A stretch of DNA of 19,897 nucleotides from Prevotellaceae bacterium UBA4301 (GTDB lineage Bacteria; Bacteroidota; Bacteroidia; Bacteroidales; Bacteroidaceae): assembly GCA_002395775.1 (NCBI GenBank), contig DGUV01000006.1, positions 377 through 20,273 of the forward strand. The letters are read 5' to 3'. The notes beneath the pieces were generated by a model that worked only from the letters and a program-made list of their open reading frames with translations, had not been told where the DNA came from and did no database searches. The position numbers and the translations under genes were made by a program. Positions 19,186 through 19,897 of the stretch are shown piece after piece (position 1 is the first letter of the stretch; every line of letters begins with the position of its first letter).

Positions 19186-19273
19186 CCTTAAGGCTTATGC
19201 CGTTTGTCCTTAGGCCCTTTCGCTCTCGAGCCTAAGGGCTATGGCTGTCACGCCTAAGGTCTCATTTCCCTGT
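19186..19273. repeat. Degenerate 22-bp tandem repeat, four units
   Basis: Units start at 19186, 19208, 19230 and 19252, each 22 bp apart. Each opens with a version of the near-palindrome CCTTAAGGC or GCCTAAGG. The rest is similar but degenerate (CTTATG, CCTTTC, GCTATG, TCTCAT). CCTTAGGC at 19208-19215 and GCCTAAGG at 19230-19237 form an exact 8-bp inverted repeat. The last unit runs into the 3' end of the DUF853 gene. Confidence 0.65.
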
Positions 19274-19897
19274 GAGCGTGCCCAGGATGTCGCGTGTCAG
19301 TTCGCGAGTGATGGTACGCGTGGCTGCCGTGGTGGCGTTCTTGGCCATCTTGCCCGTTGTCGAGGTCTTCGACTTGGTCTTCTTGCCTGTGATGGCATCC
19401 GACACCATCGTTCCGGCCACCGTTGCCAGAGTGCCTGTGATGGCGGTGATGACGGCCTTCACAATCTTTGCCACGATGCCAGCCTTCTGCTTTCCGCCCT
19501 TCTTTTCCTCTTTCTCAATCTTCTCTGCCTCTGCTGCAGCCTTTTCGGCCTCCTCGGCAAATTCCTGTTCCATCTGCTGCAGTTGTTCGAAGGCGCTCTC
19601 GTTGTCCACTGGCGTATCATACTTGCCATAGATGCGCGACTGCTTGATGATGTCCAGCCGCTGCCCTTCGGTCACGGCACCAATCTGGCTCAGGGGGAAC
19701 AGAATCTTGGCCCGTTCCACCATGCTGGGGGCGCCCTTTTCATCGAGGAACGACACCAACGCCTCACCCGTCTCCAGGTTCATGATGGCCTCGTCGGTCT
19801 TGAAAGCGGGATTGGGACGGAAGGTGTCGGCCGCTGTCTTCACTGCACGCTGGTCCTTGGGGGTATAAGCACGCAGGGCATGCTGCACGCGGTTGCC
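19262..19897 (-). CDS. HerA/YjgR-like ATPase (DUF853), C-terminal part
   Basis: The frame is open to the window edge, so the start is beyond 19897; the visible 211 residues are the C-terminus. The GTG at 19888 is an internal Val, because the sequence reads GNRVQHALRAYTPKDQRAV, a hallmark of the YjgR/DUF853 helicase HerA-like C-terminal domain. It is followed by FRPNPAF, GEALVSFLDEKGAPSMVERA, LSQIGAVT and KYDTPVDNESAFE. A Glu/Lys/Ala coiled coil (about 60 residues) follows. The tail is a Lys-rich segment with a short Gly/Ala/Thr-rich hydrophobic stretch (GTLATVAGTMVSDAITG). Homologues carry a FtsK/HerA-type P-loop ATPase upstream; their cellular role is poorly known. It converges on the nuclease gene, with the 22-bp repeats between. 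Confidence 0.9.
   Translation of the reverse strand, partial: GNRVQHALRAYTPKDQRAVKTAADTFRPNPAFKTDEAIMNLETGEALVSFLDEKGAPSMVERAKILFPLSQIGAVTEGQRLDIIKQSRIYGKYDTPVDNESAFEQLQQMEQEFAEEAEKAAAEAEKIEKEEKKGGKQKAGIVAKIVKAVITAITGTLATVAGTMVSDAITGKKTKSKTSTTGKMAKNATTAATRTITRELTRDILGTLTGK

Noticed and set aside
19186..19273. CRISPR array
   Set aside because: The 22-bp units are degenerate throughout and have no alternation of identical repeats and unique spacers, and no cas genes are in the window.

Overview
The window looks like a chromosomal segment from a gut- or oral-type Bacteroidales bacterium, most likely Prevotella or a close relative. Five observations support this. Promoters carry the Bacteroidetes -7 element TAnnTTTG rather than a -10 TATAAT. 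Start codons are preceded by A/T-rich sequence with little Shine-Dalgarno character. There is a TonB-dependent receptor with lipoprotein partners of Bacteroidetes-only domain families (DUF5689-like, DUF6359-like). A DUF4831-like protein is present. Coding DNA is GC-moderate with C-ending codons, separated by AT-rich spacers. No insertion sequence, prophage or CRISPR array is visible.

Layout. 1-719 (+): the 3' end of a stand-alone AICAR formyltransferase and a small basic hypothetical protein. 723-3675 (-): an operon of an in-frame Hpt-Adk fusion, obgE and pgeF. 3781-5674 (+): nnrD and a DUF4831-like secreted protein, divergent from that operon. 5754-5825 (+): tRNA-Thr(GGT). 5896-7872 (-): a Na/Pi symporter with a PhoU-like region and a C-terminal OmpR/PhoB-type DNA-binding domain. 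7990-8988 (-): class II fructose-bisphosphate aldolase. 9106-12059 (-): a two-gene operon of a secreted EEP-fold nuclease/phosphatase and a GH84 glycosidase. 12186-17613 (+): divergent operon of a TonB-dependent receptor, a DUF5689-like lipoprotein and a lipoprotein with four 115-residue OB-like repeats. 17835-18086 (+): ribosomal protein L31 type B. 18186-19121 (+): a lipoprotein DNA/RNA non-specific endonuclease. 19262-19897 (-): the C-terminus of a HerA/YjgR-like ATPase (DUF853), running off the window.

How the genes may work together. The first 4 kb is purine-themed: AICAR formyltransferase, Hpt, Adk, the GTPase Obg, and PgeF, whose family includes purine-nucleoside enzymes. The 11-19 kb region reads as a possible surface nucleic-acid capture and degradation locus. 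It has a lipoprotein nuclease, a secreted EEP-fold nuclease/phosphatase, two lipoproteins built on predicted OB-type folds, and an outer-membrane receptor. This is inference from domain content and proximity. The Na/Pi symporter could recover released phosphate, but that link is speculative.

The strongest single oddity is the Na/Pi symporter-PhoU-wHTH protein, which would put phosphate transport, phosphate sensing and DNA binding in one polypeptide. Other points worth checking are the Hpt-Adk fusion, four repeats with an exact 345-nt period, heptanucleotide tandem repeats in both spacers of the receptor operon, an AT-rich block inside the nuclease gene, and a degenerate 22-nt repeat array at 19186-19273.
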